Source of the DNA: Campylobacter ureolyticus ACS-301-V-Sch3b
Lineage (GTDB): Bacteria > Campylobacterota > Campylobacteria > Campylobacterales > Campylobacteraceae
Assembly (NCBI RefSeq): GCF_000413435.1
Contig: NZ_KE340327.1
Span: 1 to 64,000, forward strand
Reading direction: 5' to 3'
Length of the DNA: 64,000 nucleotides
This document shows positions 1-9,178 of the stretch, in pieces; within the stretch, counting starts at the first letter, position 1, and every line of letters begins with the position of its first letter. The translations under genes were made by a program, and so were the position numbers. Below the pieces are notes generated by a model. That model did no database searches. It worked only from the letters and a program-made list of their open reading frames with translations, and was not told where the DNA came from.

Positions 1-123
1 AAGCCAACTCCAAGATTAATCTTCTTTTAAGAGCTCTTATAGACTATAAGTTTGATAGGCTGGGTGTGTAAGTGATGTAAGTCATTTAGCTGACCAGTAC
101 TAATAGCTCGTTTGCTTATCTTA
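1..123 (+). rRNA. 23S ribosomal RNA, 3' end only
   Basis: The first 120 or so bases match the conserved 3' end of large-subunit rRNA: the stretch around 90-115 reads GCTGACCAGTACTAATAGC, a hallmark of the last 23S helix in Campylobacter. The gene begins before the window. A 5S gene follows after an AT-rich spacer with no tRNA in it. The exact 3' end was estimated, not computed. Confidence 0.93.
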
Positions 124-265
124 TTTTTATAAGCATCACTTCCTTGTTAAGGATAAATTATCCTTTAAACAAGTTTTATAGTTTTAAATATTAAAACTTA
201 GACTTTTAACAATTTAACTAACAGTGTTTAATAAGAGTATTTATTTAAATATTTTTATTTAACAC

Positions 266-386
266 TGTCCGTGGTTATACAGATGTGGAAACGCCTTGCT
301 CCATCCCGAACCAAGAAGCTAAGCACATCGTGGCTGATGATACTCTCCCTTACTGGGATGTTGGGAAAGTAGGTCACTGCGGACTT
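266..386 (+). rRNA. 5S ribosomal RNA
   Basis: This is a typical 5S sequence: the 5' arm TGTCCGTGG pairs with the 3' arm CTGCGGAC, and the internal CATCCCGAACCAAGAAGCTAA region is the conserved loop B/helix III segment. It closes the rRNA operon about 145 bp after the 23S end. The following 220 bp (387-606) are AT-rich with no recognisable gene. Confidence 0.95.
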
Positions 387-606
387 TGTTTTTATAATAT
401 CTATATATTTTTAATTATTTACTTATCCGATATTTATTACAATGTTTATTTTAAACATATCTAATCAAATTTAATTTTAAATGCTTTTTATTTGCTTGTT
501 TGTTTATTTTATCTTTTATCTTGTTTATGTGTTTATTTAGATAATGGTGGTTAGTTTAAAATTTTATTGCAAAAAAGATTTATGATGTAAATATAGATTT
601 TATTAG

Positions 607-2421
607 ATATGTAGTGTTTTTATAAAAATAATAAAGGGCGAAGAAAAAGACCTAGCAAGAATAAATTTAGAAAAAGAACTAAATATCACTCCTATAAAAG
701 AGTTTGGCAAAAACTATGCTGAGTTTTACCACAACCCACACGGAGCAATTAACAAGCTTTTAGCTGAAAAACAAGGGCAAGTTGCAGGGGCGTTTTATAA
801 AAAAGATTTAGGCGATATTGACTTAGTTTGGGGCGATACAAGGTTAGGGCTTAGAAAAATACTAGATAAACATATTGATGATTTTAGTGAGTTTGGTAGT
901 GATGTAAATGCAGTTGGCAAGGCGTTAAATGAGATAATAAGTAAAGGCAAATTAGTCAATAAAAATGGCGTTGAAACTATTTGGCTTAAAAAAGGCGATA
1001 ACTTCTATCTAGTAGGTCTTGCAAAAGGATATGATAAAGTTGGAGATAATAAGTGGGTAATAACTTCATATAAGAAAATAAAAGGAGATATTCCAGATGA
1101 GGTTAAGGGCAATACCGCGAACCTGCCAGCTTATAGCGGTAAATTTAAGGGAGAACTGACTTCTTCTCATCCACCCTTAACCTCTAATACAGATAATATA
1201 CCTAAAAACACCTTAAACAATGATAAAATGAAAGGTGGTTTTACCACTCAAGCTATGGCTAAAAACATAGTTGCTGGTGGTGTAGGTGGTGGCATAGGAG
1301 CTTATTCAGCGCCTGAAGATAAAAAACTAGAGGGCTTTATAATTGGAGCTTTAGGGGGAATGGGGGCATCGAACTTTGGTGGCATCTCTCACTCAGCCGT
1401 TAATCTAGTAAAAAATATGATAAAAACTCCAAAAGGAATAGATAAAGCAATTGAAAAAGGAGTGGATAAAGGCTTAGTTGGTGTTGCTAATAAGTTTTTA
1501 AGCAAAGAGGCATCTAAAACTTGGAGCGATATCGGTGGCAATGTTGGAAATATAAAATATCTATTTGCTAATACCTTAGATAAAAGTTATGAAAAAGTAA
1601 GAGATAGTGTAACTGGTGAATTAAATGCTATGTTTAATAAGTATGTAAATTTAAGTGGTGTTTTAAATCAGTTATCAAAGAAAGATAACAAAGCTTTTTA
1701 TGACTTTTTAGCAAATAATGGAAGTATTGAAAGCCTTAGCCCTGAAATTAGAAAGTTTGCAAATGATGTTAAAAATCAAATAATAAAAGAGTTTGAATAT
1801 CAAGTAGGAGCTAAGCTAGTAGATGAAAATACTGCAAAAGAGTTTAGCGGAAACTTTTTAAGCCGTATCTATGAAAACGAGGGATTAAAGTCAAAGTTTA
1901 AAGACTGGATAAGTAGTAGTTCATCAGCTTTTGGGATAGACCCAATTTATAAAAGAGGACTTGAAAAAACCATTGGTATAGGAGAGTATCAAAGACTAAA
2001 AGCACTTAATAAAATAGCTGTTAAAGGGGATAAGGGCTTTTCTACAGGTGGAAAATGGATACTAAATGAGCCTTATGATGAAAAAACACTTTTAAAAATG
2101 GCTAATGAAAATACAAAAATAAAAATAAGGCGTGATTATACAGCAGATGAAAGAGCTAAAATGGGAGAAGTAACAGATATCGCAAGGGTGCTTCCTCAAA
2201 CTCTTTATAAAATGGCTAGTAGGAGGATAAATAACGAGTTTTTAAGTAAAACGCTAGATTTAGCTAAAAAAACAGATAAGATTTTAGCCCCTGATGAGTT
2301 GTTACCACATCTAAAAGAGTTGCAAAAAGCAGGTAATAAAAGAGAAATAATGCGTTTAGGGTATATGCAAATACCTGATAATGACAGATTTGGAGTGCTA
2401 AAAGGTAAGTTTTTAAGATAA
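607..2421 (+). pseudogene. Phage-type polyvalent protein fragment with barnase/colicin E5-like domain, broken at both ends
   Basis: One frame is open from just after a stop at 604 to the stop at 2419-2421, but the first in-frame ATG is at 1228, inside the conserved sequence. Before that ATG the translation includes YAEFYHNPHGAINKLL and GDIDLVWGD, which resemble the barnase/colicin E5-type (DUF3519-like) ribonuclease domain of large prophage polyvalent proteins. A glycine-rich hydrophobic stretch (about 1250-1390) and a long helical region follow. The end, DRFGVLKGKF, looks like the middle of a motif that normally continues, so the 3' end also seems lost. I read it as a prophage remnant beside the rRNA operon. 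If a non-AUG start were used, a shorter protein could still be made. Confidence 0.6.
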
Positions 2422-2533
2422 GTAATACTGTTTAACACTTTTCTATGAAGTTGTTATAATTATATGTGTAATTTTAAAAAATAAATAATTTTATTTAGTA
2501 TTTTTTTTAAGTAAAAATAAAAGAAAAATAGTA

Positions 2534-2539
2534 TATAAT
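2534..2539 (+). promoter_or_regulatory. Probable -10 box
   Basis: TATAAT lies about 37 bp before the ATG at 2576, with AAGGA just before that ATG. Campylobacter sigma-70 promoters often show only a strong -10 box. It fits transcription of the small secreted protein. Confidence 0.5.
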
Positions 2540-2575
2540 GAAAGTCATTTATGCCAAAATTTTTTAAGGATTTAT

Positions 2576-2896
2576 ATGAAAAAATTACTTTTTATCTTGT
2601 TAGCCTGTTTTGTTTCATTTGCCTTTGCTGATATCTCTGATGAGTGCAGAAATAAAACTAAAGATGAGTGCTTAAGCTACTTATCACAAAAGTGTGATGA
2701 AAACAATTGTGAATATTGTCAAAAGCTTATAACTTCCTTAAATGTAAGTTTTGTTGCAACTCAAAATTTAACTGTAAATTTTGACACAAAACAAGAAAAA
2801 GAGATAAAACTTGAAAAATTAAAAACTAAAATTAAAACTGTTTATAGTCAAAAGAAAGAAATTTGCCCACAATTGACAAATTTTATTGATTTTTAA
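2576..2896 (+). CDS. Small cysteine-containing exported protein, unknown function
   Basis: The 106-residue product begins with a clear signal peptide (MKKLLFILLACFVSFAFA, cleavage expected before DIS). The mature part has six cysteines, five of them crowded between residues 24 and 48 (CRNKTKDEC, KCDENNC, EYC) and one near the C-terminus, which suggests disulfides in the periplasm. A lysine-rich helical segment follows. A good Shine-Dalgarno (AAGGA) supports the start. I do not recognise the family. It stands alone between the phage remnant and a HAD phosphatase gene that has its own leader. Confidence 0.7.
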   Translation: MKKLLFILLACFVSFAFADISDECRNKTKDECLSYLSQKCDENNCEYCQKLITSLNVSFVATQNLTVNFDTKQEKEIKLEKLKTKIKTVYSQKKEICPQLTNFIDF

Positions 2897-2956
2897 AATA
2901 TTTATTTAACCATATCAAAAGCAAAATTTGTATACTATACTCAAAAAAGGAGATGT

Positions 2957-3598
2957 ATGAATTTAGTTATTTTTGATATGGATGGAACTTTAGTTGATAG
3001 TAGCAAAGCGATAACTAGCACTATAAATACTACTAGAAAAGAGCTAGATTTAAAACCGAATTTAGAAAGTGATTTTATAGTAAAAATTATAAATGATCCA
3101 ACTAAAAATTATATAAAAGAGTTTTACCCAGGCATCACACCATCGCAAAAGCTCATGGATAGATTTGAGGTTTTGTTTAGGCAAAATTATGAAAAGTATG
3201 CTACGATTTATGGTGGCATAAAACATCTTTTAGAGAAATTAAAAAAAGAAAATATTGCCATAGCTCTTGCTTCAAATGCACCTAATAAATCACTTGAAAA
3301 AATACTAAAAAAACTTGAAATTTTTGAATATTTTGACTACATAATTGGTTTTGATGAAGAAAATCCTAAAAAACCAGATCCAACAATGCTTATAAAAATA
3401 ATAAATCATCACTCTAAAAACAATAAATCTTTTAAAACTATTTTTATTGGCGATAGCTTAAAAGATAAAGCTGCATCTTCAAACGCTAAAATACAATATC
3501 TACATGCTAATTGGGGTTTTGGCAAAGGACTTATGCAAGGAGTTGATACACCAAATGAAGCGTTAAATTCTATTTTAAATTATTTTTATCAAAATTAA
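2957..3598 (+). CDS. HAD-family phosphatase, phosphoglycolate phosphatase-like
   Basis: The haloacid-dehalogenase motifs are in order: FDMDGTLVD (residues 6-14, nucleophile D7 and acid D9), LASN (104-107, motif II), KKPDP (138-142, motif III lysine) and IGDSLKD (164-170, motif IV). An alpha-helical cap lies between about 15 and 85, as in subfamily IA. At 213 residues it has the usual length of Gph/YjjG-type enzymes, which remove phosphate from small cytosolic phosphoesters such as 2-phosphoglycolate. The substrate cannot be told from sequence. AAGGAG precedes the ATG. The gene sits just upstream of the DUF2018-hemA cluster. Confidence 0.85.
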   Translation: MNLVIFDMDGTLVDSSKAITSTINTTRKELDLKPNLESDFIVKIINDPTKNYIKEFYPGITPSQKLMDRFEVLFRQNYEKYATIYGGIKHLLEKLKKENIAIALASNAPNKSLEKILKKLEIFEYFDYIIGFDEENPKKPDPTMLIKIINHHSKNNKSFKTIFIGDSLKDKAASSNAKIQYLHANWGFGKGLMQGVDTPNEALNSILNYFYQN

Positions 3599-3646
3599 AA
3601 CTTTCTTTTGATATAATGAGATAATTATTTTTTAAGGATGTAAAAT

Positions 3647-3880
3647 TTGGATATTTTTGAAAGCTCACCTAGGCAGAAGTTTTTCGATATCATTTTTAAC
3701 GCAAATCAAAATATAGTTGAAACTGAGATTGAAAATTTGCTTATTGAATTTGTGCATTTAAAAAAAACTTTAAAAGATAAAGAATTAACTATTTCAAACC
3801 TAGACAATGAAGCAATACAAGATGAATTAAATGATATCTTTATACAGCTAAGTTCAAACATATTATCAAATAGCGAGTGA
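3647..3880 (+). CDS. DUF2018 family protein, HP0242-like
   Basis: A 77-residue product starting at TTG, with AAGGAT eight bases upstream. The N-terminus DIFESSPRQKFFDIIFNAN and the C-terminus QLSSNILSNSE line up with what I recall of Helicobacter pylori HP0242 (IFEGNPLDKWNDIIF and MANILSGNE). HP0242 is a small all-helical protein whose dimer is intertwined in a knotted form; its cellular role is unknown. Context agrees: in H. pylori and C. jejuni the same small gene precedes polyprenyl synthase, hemA and proS. The stop overlaps a possible GTG start of the next gene, so translation may be coupled. Confidence 0.8.
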   Translation: MDIFESSPRQKFFDIIFNANQNIVETEIENLLIEFVHLKKTLKDKELTISNLDNEAIQDELNDIFIQLSSNILSNSE

Positions 3881-3882
3881 AA

Positions 3883-4785
3883 ATGGAAAATTTAAATAAA
3901 ATCGATGAAATTATGAAAGGTTTTGTAGAAGAATTTTGCTATGAGAAAGCTAATTCAATGTTTTTAAACATCAGTTCTGGAAAAAAACTTCGTTCAAAAC
4001 TTATCTTAAAAATAGCTGGAGTAAGCGATGAAAGCTTAAAGCTTTGTGCAGTTATTGAGATGATTCATGCAGCAAGTTTGCTTCATGATGATGTTATTGA
4101 TGAAAGTGACACAAGGCGTGGAAAAAGCTCTATAAATGCAACATATGGCTCTAAAAATGCTATTATGCTTGGAGATATTTTATATTCAAAAGGGTATTTT
4201 GAGCTTAGTTTATTTGATAAATTTATTGCTCGTAATGTATCAGCAGCTGTTTCATTGCTAAGTATTGGTGAGTTAATGGATATTGAGCTTAGTAAAAAAT
4301 TTAATAGTAATAAATCTCTTTATTTTGAGATGATTTATAAAAAAACAGCCGTTTTAATAGAAGCAAGTGCAAAATGTGCGGCTTTTTTAAAAGGTTATGA
4401 CGCTGATAAATTTGCAAAATATGGTAGAAATTTAGGTATTGCTTTTCAAATAGTTGATGATATTTTAGATATTGTAAGCGACGATGAAACTCTTGGAAAG
4501 CCAGCTTTAAGTGATTATAAAGATGGAAAAACAACTCTTCCATATATTTATCTTTATGAAAATTTAAATGATAAAGATAAAAAAACATTATTAAGTTATT
4601 TTAAAAAAGAACTTAGTAGCGATGAAATTTTATGGGTAAAAGATAAATTTAATGAGTTTAAAATAATTGAAAAATGCGTAAATGAGGCAAAATTTATAGC
4701 AAATGAGGGCATAGAAGCTATAGAAAAATATAAAAATAACGAACTTATAGATATAATGAAAAATATGGTTGATAGGAAGTTTTAG
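3883..4785 (+). CDS. ispB: Polyprenyl diphosphate synthase, octaprenyl type
   Basis: This trans-prenyltransferase extends farnesyl or geranyl diphosphate with isopentenyl diphosphate, giving the side chain for menaquinone. The first aspartate-rich motif LLHDDVID lies near residue 70, followed by DTRRG. The second, FQIVDDILD, lies near 192, followed by the usual LGKPALSDYKDGKTTLP stretch. The roughly 300-residue length is normal. I chose ATG 3883 over GTG 3877, which would overlap the preceding stop. Its stop overlaps the hemA start by one base, so the genes are one operon. Chain length cannot be assigned securely from sequence. Confidence 0.9.
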   Translation: MENLNKIDEIMKGFVEEFCYEKANSMFLNISSGKKLRSKLILKIAGVSDESLKLCAVIEMIHAASLLHDDVIDESDTRRGKSSINATYGSKNAIMLGDILYSKGYFELSLFDKFIARNVSAAVSLLSIGELMDIELSKKFNSNKSLYFEMIYKKTAVLIEASAKCAAFLKGYDADKFAKYGRNLGIAFQIVDDILDIVSDDETLGKPALSDYKDGKTTLPYIYLYENLNDKDKKTLLSYFKKELSSDEILWVKDKFNEFKIIEKCVNEAKFIANEGIEAIEKYKNNELIDIMKNMVDRKF

Positions 4786-6095
4786 TGAATTTTTTAAGTA
4801 TAAGTTTTACACATAAAAACACAGATATTGATATAAGAGAAAAACTATCTTTTTCTAGTAATGAGAAAAAAGAAGAGGTTTTAAGGCTTATTTTATCAAA
4901 TCAAAGTATATCAGAGTGCATGTTGCTTAGTACTTGCAATAGAGTTGAAGTTATGGCTTTTGTAAATGATTTAGAAATTTCTCAAAGTTATATTTTAAAA
5001 GTTATGTCTATAACAAGTGGTGTGGCTTTAAATGAGCTTGAAAATAGAGCCGATATATATTATGCTAGTGGAGCACTTCATCATCTTTTTTTGGTAGCAA
5101 GTTCTTTAGATAGTTTAGTTATTGGAGAAACTCAGATAGTAGGACAGTTAAAAGATGCTTTAAAATTTGCAATTGATGGCAAATATGCTGATTTAAACTT
5201 AAAAAGGGCAGTTGATTATTCTTTTAAATGCGCTGCTGAAGTTAGAAATAAAACTGAAATTTCTAAAAATCCAGTATCTGTTTCAAGTGTAGCTGTATCA
5301 AAAGCAAAAGAAATTTTTAAGAGTTTAGAAGGCATAACAGCAGTTGTTGTTGGTGCTGGAAAGATGAGTGAGCTAGCTTGTAAGCATTTATTAAGCAGTG
5401 GTGCCAAAATAATTTTAGTAAATAGAAGCAAAGAAAGAGCCTTAAATTTGATAAATGAGTTAAATGCAGATATTAAATATGAGCCTTTTTCAAATTTAAA
5501 AGATGTTATTAACTCTCATCAGCTTATTTTTAGTGCCACAGCTTCCCCAAAAATTGTCATTGATGATACTTTTATAGAAGAGTGTGAGTTTGATAGATAT
5601 TTTTTTGATATCGCTGTTCCAAGAGATATTGAAATTACAGAATCATTAAATTTAAAAGTTTATAGCGTTGATGATTTACAAGAAATTGTAAAATTAAATT
5701 TAGCGATGCGTGAAGAACAGGCTCAAATAGCTTTTGCTATTGTTGGCAGATATACAAATGAGTTTTTCAAATGGCTTCAAACTTTAGCAACAACTCCAAT
5801 TATTAAAGCTTTAAGATTAAATGCCAAAAAAATAGCTGAAAATGAAATACAAAAAGCTATTGAAAAAGGTTATTTAAAGCATTCAGATCAAGAGGAAGCA
5901 AGAAAATTAATTCATCAAGTTTTTAAAGCATATCTTCACAAGCCTACCATTAATTTAAAAAATTTAGAAAGTGATGATGCTTGTGCTGTGGATTTAATTT
6001 TAGATATTTTTGATATAAAAGATGAATTTGAAAAATATACTTCACAATACTCAGATATAAATTTATTAGCAAAAGGCAACACCGATGAAATTTAG
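4785..6095 (+). CDS. hemA: Glutamyl-tRNA reductase
   Basis: First committed enzyme of the C5 haem pathway: it reduces glutamyl-tRNA(Glu) with NADPH to glutamate-1-semialdehyde. The catalytic cysteine is in LLSTCNRVE (C51). The active-site stretch LFLVASSLDSLVIGETQIVGQ follows near 104-124. The nucleotide-binding VVVGAGKMSELA lies near 186. A C-terminal helical dimerisation domain completes the 436 residues. It starts at GTG 4785, one base inside the previous stop, and overlaps proS by 11 bp, so translation is probably coupled. hemC lies three genes downstream in the same direction. Confidence 0.95.
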   Translation: MNFLSISFTHKNTDIDIREKLSFSSNEKKEEVLRLILSNQSISECMLLSTCNRVEVMAFVNDLEISQSYILKVMSITSGVALNELENRADIYYASGALHHLFLVASSLDSLVIGETQIVGQLKDALKFAIDGKYADLNLKRAVDYSFKCAAEVRNKTEISKNPVSVSSVAVSKAKEIFKSLEGITAVVVGAGKMSELACKHLLSSGAKIILVNRSKERALNLINELNADIKYEPFSNLKDVINSHQLIFSATASPKIVIDDTFIEECEFDRYFFDIAVPRDIEITESLNLKVYSVDDLQEIVKLNLAMREEQAQIAFAIVGRYTNEFFKWLQTLATTPIIKALRLNAKKIAENEIQKAIEKGYLKHSDQEEARKLIHQVFKAYLHKPTINLKNLESDDACAVDLILDIFDIKDEFEKYTSQYSDINLLAKGNTDEI

Positions 6096-7797
6096 CAAAT
6101 TTTTCATACCAACAACAAAAGAAGCACCAAAAGATGCAGTTTTACAAAGTCACATCTATCTAATAAGAGCTGGTTTTATAAATCAAAATGGAAGTGGACT
6201 TTATGATTTATTGCCATTAGGAAAAATGGTTTATGATAATATTTATAATGTTATAAAAGAAGAAATGGATAAAAGTGGAGCAATACAAGTAAATTTTAGC
6301 GTTGTAACTCCGGCTGATTTTTGGAAGGAAAGTGGAAGATTTAATGTTTATGGAAAAGAACTTTTAAGATTTAAGGATAGAAAAGAAAATGATTTTGTAA
6401 TAAGTCCTACAAATGAAGAAAGTGCTGTAAATATGGTAAAAAATAAAATTACCAGCTATAAACAGCTCCCATTAAATATTTATCAGATAAATACTAAATT
6501 TAGAGATGAGGCAAGACCTAGATTTGGACTTTTAAGAGGGCGTGAGTTTGTTATGAAAGATGGATATAGTTTTCATTCAAGCACAGAGGACTTAGATAAA
6601 GAATTTGATAATATGTATAAAACTTACACTTCCATTTTTACAAAATTAGGACTTAATTTTAGAGCTGTTGAGGCAGATAGTGGAGCAATTGGCGGAAGTG
6701 GAAGTAAGGAATTTATGGTTTTGGCTGATAGCGGTGAAGATGATATTTTGGTTTGTGAGAGCTGTAAATATGCTGCTAATATCGAAGCTGCCAAAAGAAA
6801 GCCTAAAACTTGCAATAATTTGCCACCGCAAAGTAGTATGATGAGTAAATTTCATACACCAAATTTAAAAACAATTGATGAAATTGCTAATTTATTTAAA
6901 GTTGATAAATTTTATACTATAAAAGCAATTATTAAAAAAGCAAAATTTGAAGATGACAGCTTTAAAATAGTGGTATTTTTCATAAGAGGTTGCGATGAAC
7001 TTCAAGAAGTAAAAGCTTTAAATGCGACTTCTGCGCTTGAACTTATGGATGCAAGTCAAGAAGAGATAGAAGAAGCTGGGCTTGTAGCTGGATTTTGTGG
7101 ACCAGCTAAACTTCCAAAAGATATTTTGTTTTTTATAGACAATGAGTTAAAAGACCAAAAAGAGATGATAGTTGGAGCAAATGAAAAAGATTATCATATA
7201 ATTGGCTTTAGTGTTTCAAGCTTTAAAGATGAGAGATTTAAAGATTTGGTAGCTGTAAATGAGGGTGATTGTTGTCCAAAATGTGGTGCTATTTTGAAAA
7301 AAACAAAAGGCATTGAGGCAGGGCATATATTTAAACTAGGACAAAAATACTCAAAACCTATGAATGCTACTTTTTTAGATAAAAATGGCAAAACGGTACC
7401 ATTTTTTATGGGTTGTTATGGCATTGGAGTTACAAGACTTATCGCAATTGCCGTTCAAAGTAGTCACGATGAAAAGGGAATAATTTGGAATGAAAAAATA
7501 GCTCCTTTTAAACTTCAAATAATAATTTCAAATATAAAAGATGAGAATCAAATTAATTTTGCAAATGAAATTTATGAAAAATGTGAAAATTTAGGAATAA
7601 AAACTATTCTTGATGATAGAGATGAAAGATTTGGCGTTAAAATGAATGATTATGAATTAATTGGATTTCCATACGCCTTAATTGTAGGTAAAAATTTAGC
7701 AAACGGTGAAGTTGAGTTTATAAAAAGAGCTGGTCTAATAAAAGAAAAAATTTCAAAAGATGAAGCACTAAATAAGATAAAAGAGATTTTATTATGA
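6085..7797 (+). CDS. proS: Proline--tRNA ligase (bacterial type with editing domain)
   Basis: Class II aminoacyl-tRNA synthetase charging tRNA(Pro). Motif 2 is visible as KFRDEARPRFGLLRGREFVMKD (about 138-160). A YbaK-like editing insertion occupies roughly residues 225-400. Motif 3 appears as GCYGIGVTRL near 445, followed by an anticodon-binding domain. The 570 residues match the long bacterial ProS type. A cysteine pair (CCPKCG) near 395 may be structural. The ATG lies inside hemA and the gene overlaps the next by 4 bp, in the same conserved operon as in other Campylobacterota. Confidence 0.95.
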   Translation: MKFSKFFIPTTKEAPKDAVLQSHIYLIRAGFINQNGSGLYDLLPLGKMVYDNIYNVIKEEMDKSGAIQVNFSVVTPADFWKESGRFNVYGKELLRFKDRKENDFVISPTNEESAVNMVKNKITSYKQLPLNIYQINTKFRDEARPRFGLLRGREFVMKDGYSFHSSTEDLDKEFDNMYKTYTSIFTKLGLNFRAVEADSGAIGGSGSKEFMVLADSGEDDILVCESCKYAANIEAAKRKPKTCNNLPPQSSMMSKFHTPNLKTIDEIANLFKVDKFYTIKAIIKKAKFEDDSFKIVVFFIRGCDELQEVKALNATSALELMDASQEEIEEAGLVAGFCGPAKLPKDILFFIDNELKDQKEMIVGANEKDYHIIGFSVSSFKDERFKDLVAVNEGDCCPKCGAILKKTKGIEAGHIFKLGQKYSKPMNATFLDKNGKTVPFFMGCYGIGVTRLIAIAVQSSHDEKGIIWNEKIAPFKLQIIISNIKDENQINFANEIYEKCENLGIKTILDDRDERFGVKMNDYELIGFPYALIVGKNLANGEVEFIKRAGLIKEKISKDEALNKIKEILL

Positions 7798-8198
7798 GAA
7801 AATATTTACTTCCATACGCCATTTTAGAGACTTTATTTGTAATGATGTTTATTTACAAGTATGGTTTTTTTGCTCTTTTATTAGAAGTTATTTTAAGTAT
7901 TGGCGTTGGATTTATTTTAATATCAAAATTTGGAATGTTAGATTTATTAAGAGATTTTAGAACCATTTCACCAAAAGATATTTCAGGAAATTTTGGCATT
8001 GCATTAGGAGGATTTTTTTTACTTATTCCTGGTATTTTATCAGATACAATAGGTTTTTTAATAATTATTTCAAGTATTGTAATGCGTTTTTTATCAAAAG
8101 ATTATATCGATTTAAAATCTAGAAATAAAAAACACTCAAAAACAAGCTATGATGATGATATTATAGATGTTGAAATTATAGATGAAAGAGATAAATAA
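7794..8198 (+). CDS. fxsA: FxsA-family membrane protein
   Basis: A 134-residue inner-membrane protein with about three hydrophobic segments (residues 8-27, 29-46, 65-98) and the FxsA-like sequence GGFFLLIPGILSDTIG. E. coli FxsA is known for suppressing exclusion of phage T7 by the F plasmid; its normal function is unclear. The acidic and basic tail after residue 105 should be cytoplasmic. The start overlaps the proS stop (ATGA) and hemC starts 12 bp later. The C. jejuni cluster has an integral membrane protein at the same place. Confidence 0.8.
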   Translation: MRKYLLPYAILETLFVMMFIYKYGFFALLLEVILSIGVGFILISKFGMLDLLRDFRTISPKDISGNFGIALGGFFLLIPGILSDTIGFLIIISSIVMRFLSKDYIDLKSRNKKHSKTSYDDDIIDVEIIDERDK

Positions 8199-8209
8199 AA
8201 AGGAAAAAT

Positions 8210-9145
8210 ATGAAAAAATTGATAATTGCTTCAAGAAAAAGTGCTTTAGCTATGTGGCAAAGTGAGTTTATAAAAAGTGAGATTGAAAAAGAACATAAAC
8301 TTGAAGTAGAAATAAAAAGTATGAAAACAAAAGGTGATGTAATTCTTGATAGTCCATTATCAAAAATAGGTGGAAAGGGACTTTTTACAAAAGAGCTTGA
8401 AGTTAGTATGCTAAATGGTGAGAGTCATTTAGCTGTTCATAGCTTAAAAGATGTTCCTATGGAATTTCCAGATGGACTAATTTTGGGTGCAGTAAGCAAA
8501 CGAGAAGATGAAAGAGATGCATTAGTAAGTGAAAAATTTGCTTCAATAAAAGATCTTCCAAATGGTGCAAGAGTTGGAACTACTAGCCTTAGAAGACAGA
8601 TGCAAATTAAAATGCTTAGACCAGATATTAAAATTTTACCACTTCGTGGAAATGTAAATACTAGGATTAAAAAACTAAAAGATGGTGAGTTTGATGCAAT
8701 TATTTTAGCTGTTGCAGGAATTAGAAGAATAGGGCTTGATAAAGAAGTTAAACATATTTATAAATTTAGTAAAGATGAGATGATTCCAGCAATGGGACAG
8801 GGTGTTTTAGGAATTGAATGCCCTAATAGTAGTGAAATTTTAAGTCTTATCTCTTTTATAAATGATAAAAAAGCTTTTATGGAAATAACAATAGAAAGAG
8901 CATTTGTTGGAGCATTAGAGGGTGGATGTCAAGTGCCAATTGGTGTAAATGCTGAAGTTATAGATGATAATATAAAAATAAATGCTGTCGTTGGACTTCC
9001 CGATGGAAGTAAATTCATTAAAAAAAGCATTATTATAGATAAAGATGAGTTTAAAACAGCTGGTAAAAATTTAGCTGATGAGTTTATAAAAGAAGGTGCA
9101 AAAGAGCTTTTAAAAGAAGCTGAAAAAATGGCAAATAATAGTTAG
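8210..9145 (+). CDS. hemC: Porphobilinogen deaminase (hydroxymethylbilane synthase)
   Basis: Joins four porphobilinogen molecules into hydroxymethylbilane in haem synthesis. The N-terminal IASRKSALAMWQ and the domain-1 stretch HSLKDVP are typical. The arginine-rich substrate-binding region GTTSLRRQ lies near 125 and GNVNTR near 147. The dipyrromethane cofactor cysteine is C240 in EGGCQVPIG. Length 311 is normal. A strong AAAAGGAA ribosome-binding site precedes the ATG. With hemA upstream this makes a haem cluster interleaved with translation and quinone genes. Confidence 0.95.
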   Translation: MKKLIIASRKSALAMWQSEFIKSEIEKEHKLEVEIKSMKTKGDVILDSPLSKIGGKGLFTKELEVSMLNGESHLAVHSLKDVPMEFPDGLILGAVSKREDERDALVSEKFASIKDLPNGARVGTTSLRRQMQIKMLRPDIKILPLRGNVNTRIKKLKDGEFDAIILAVAGIRRIGLDKEVKHIYKFSKDEMIPAMGQGVLGIECPNSSEILSLISFINDKKAFMEITIERAFVGALEGGCQVPIGVNAEVIDDNIKINAVVGLPDGSKFIKKSIIIDKDEFKTAGKNLADEFIKEGAKELLKEAEKMANNS

Positions 9146-9178
9146 TTGATTTTAAAAAAACTTTAAAAAGGATAAATT

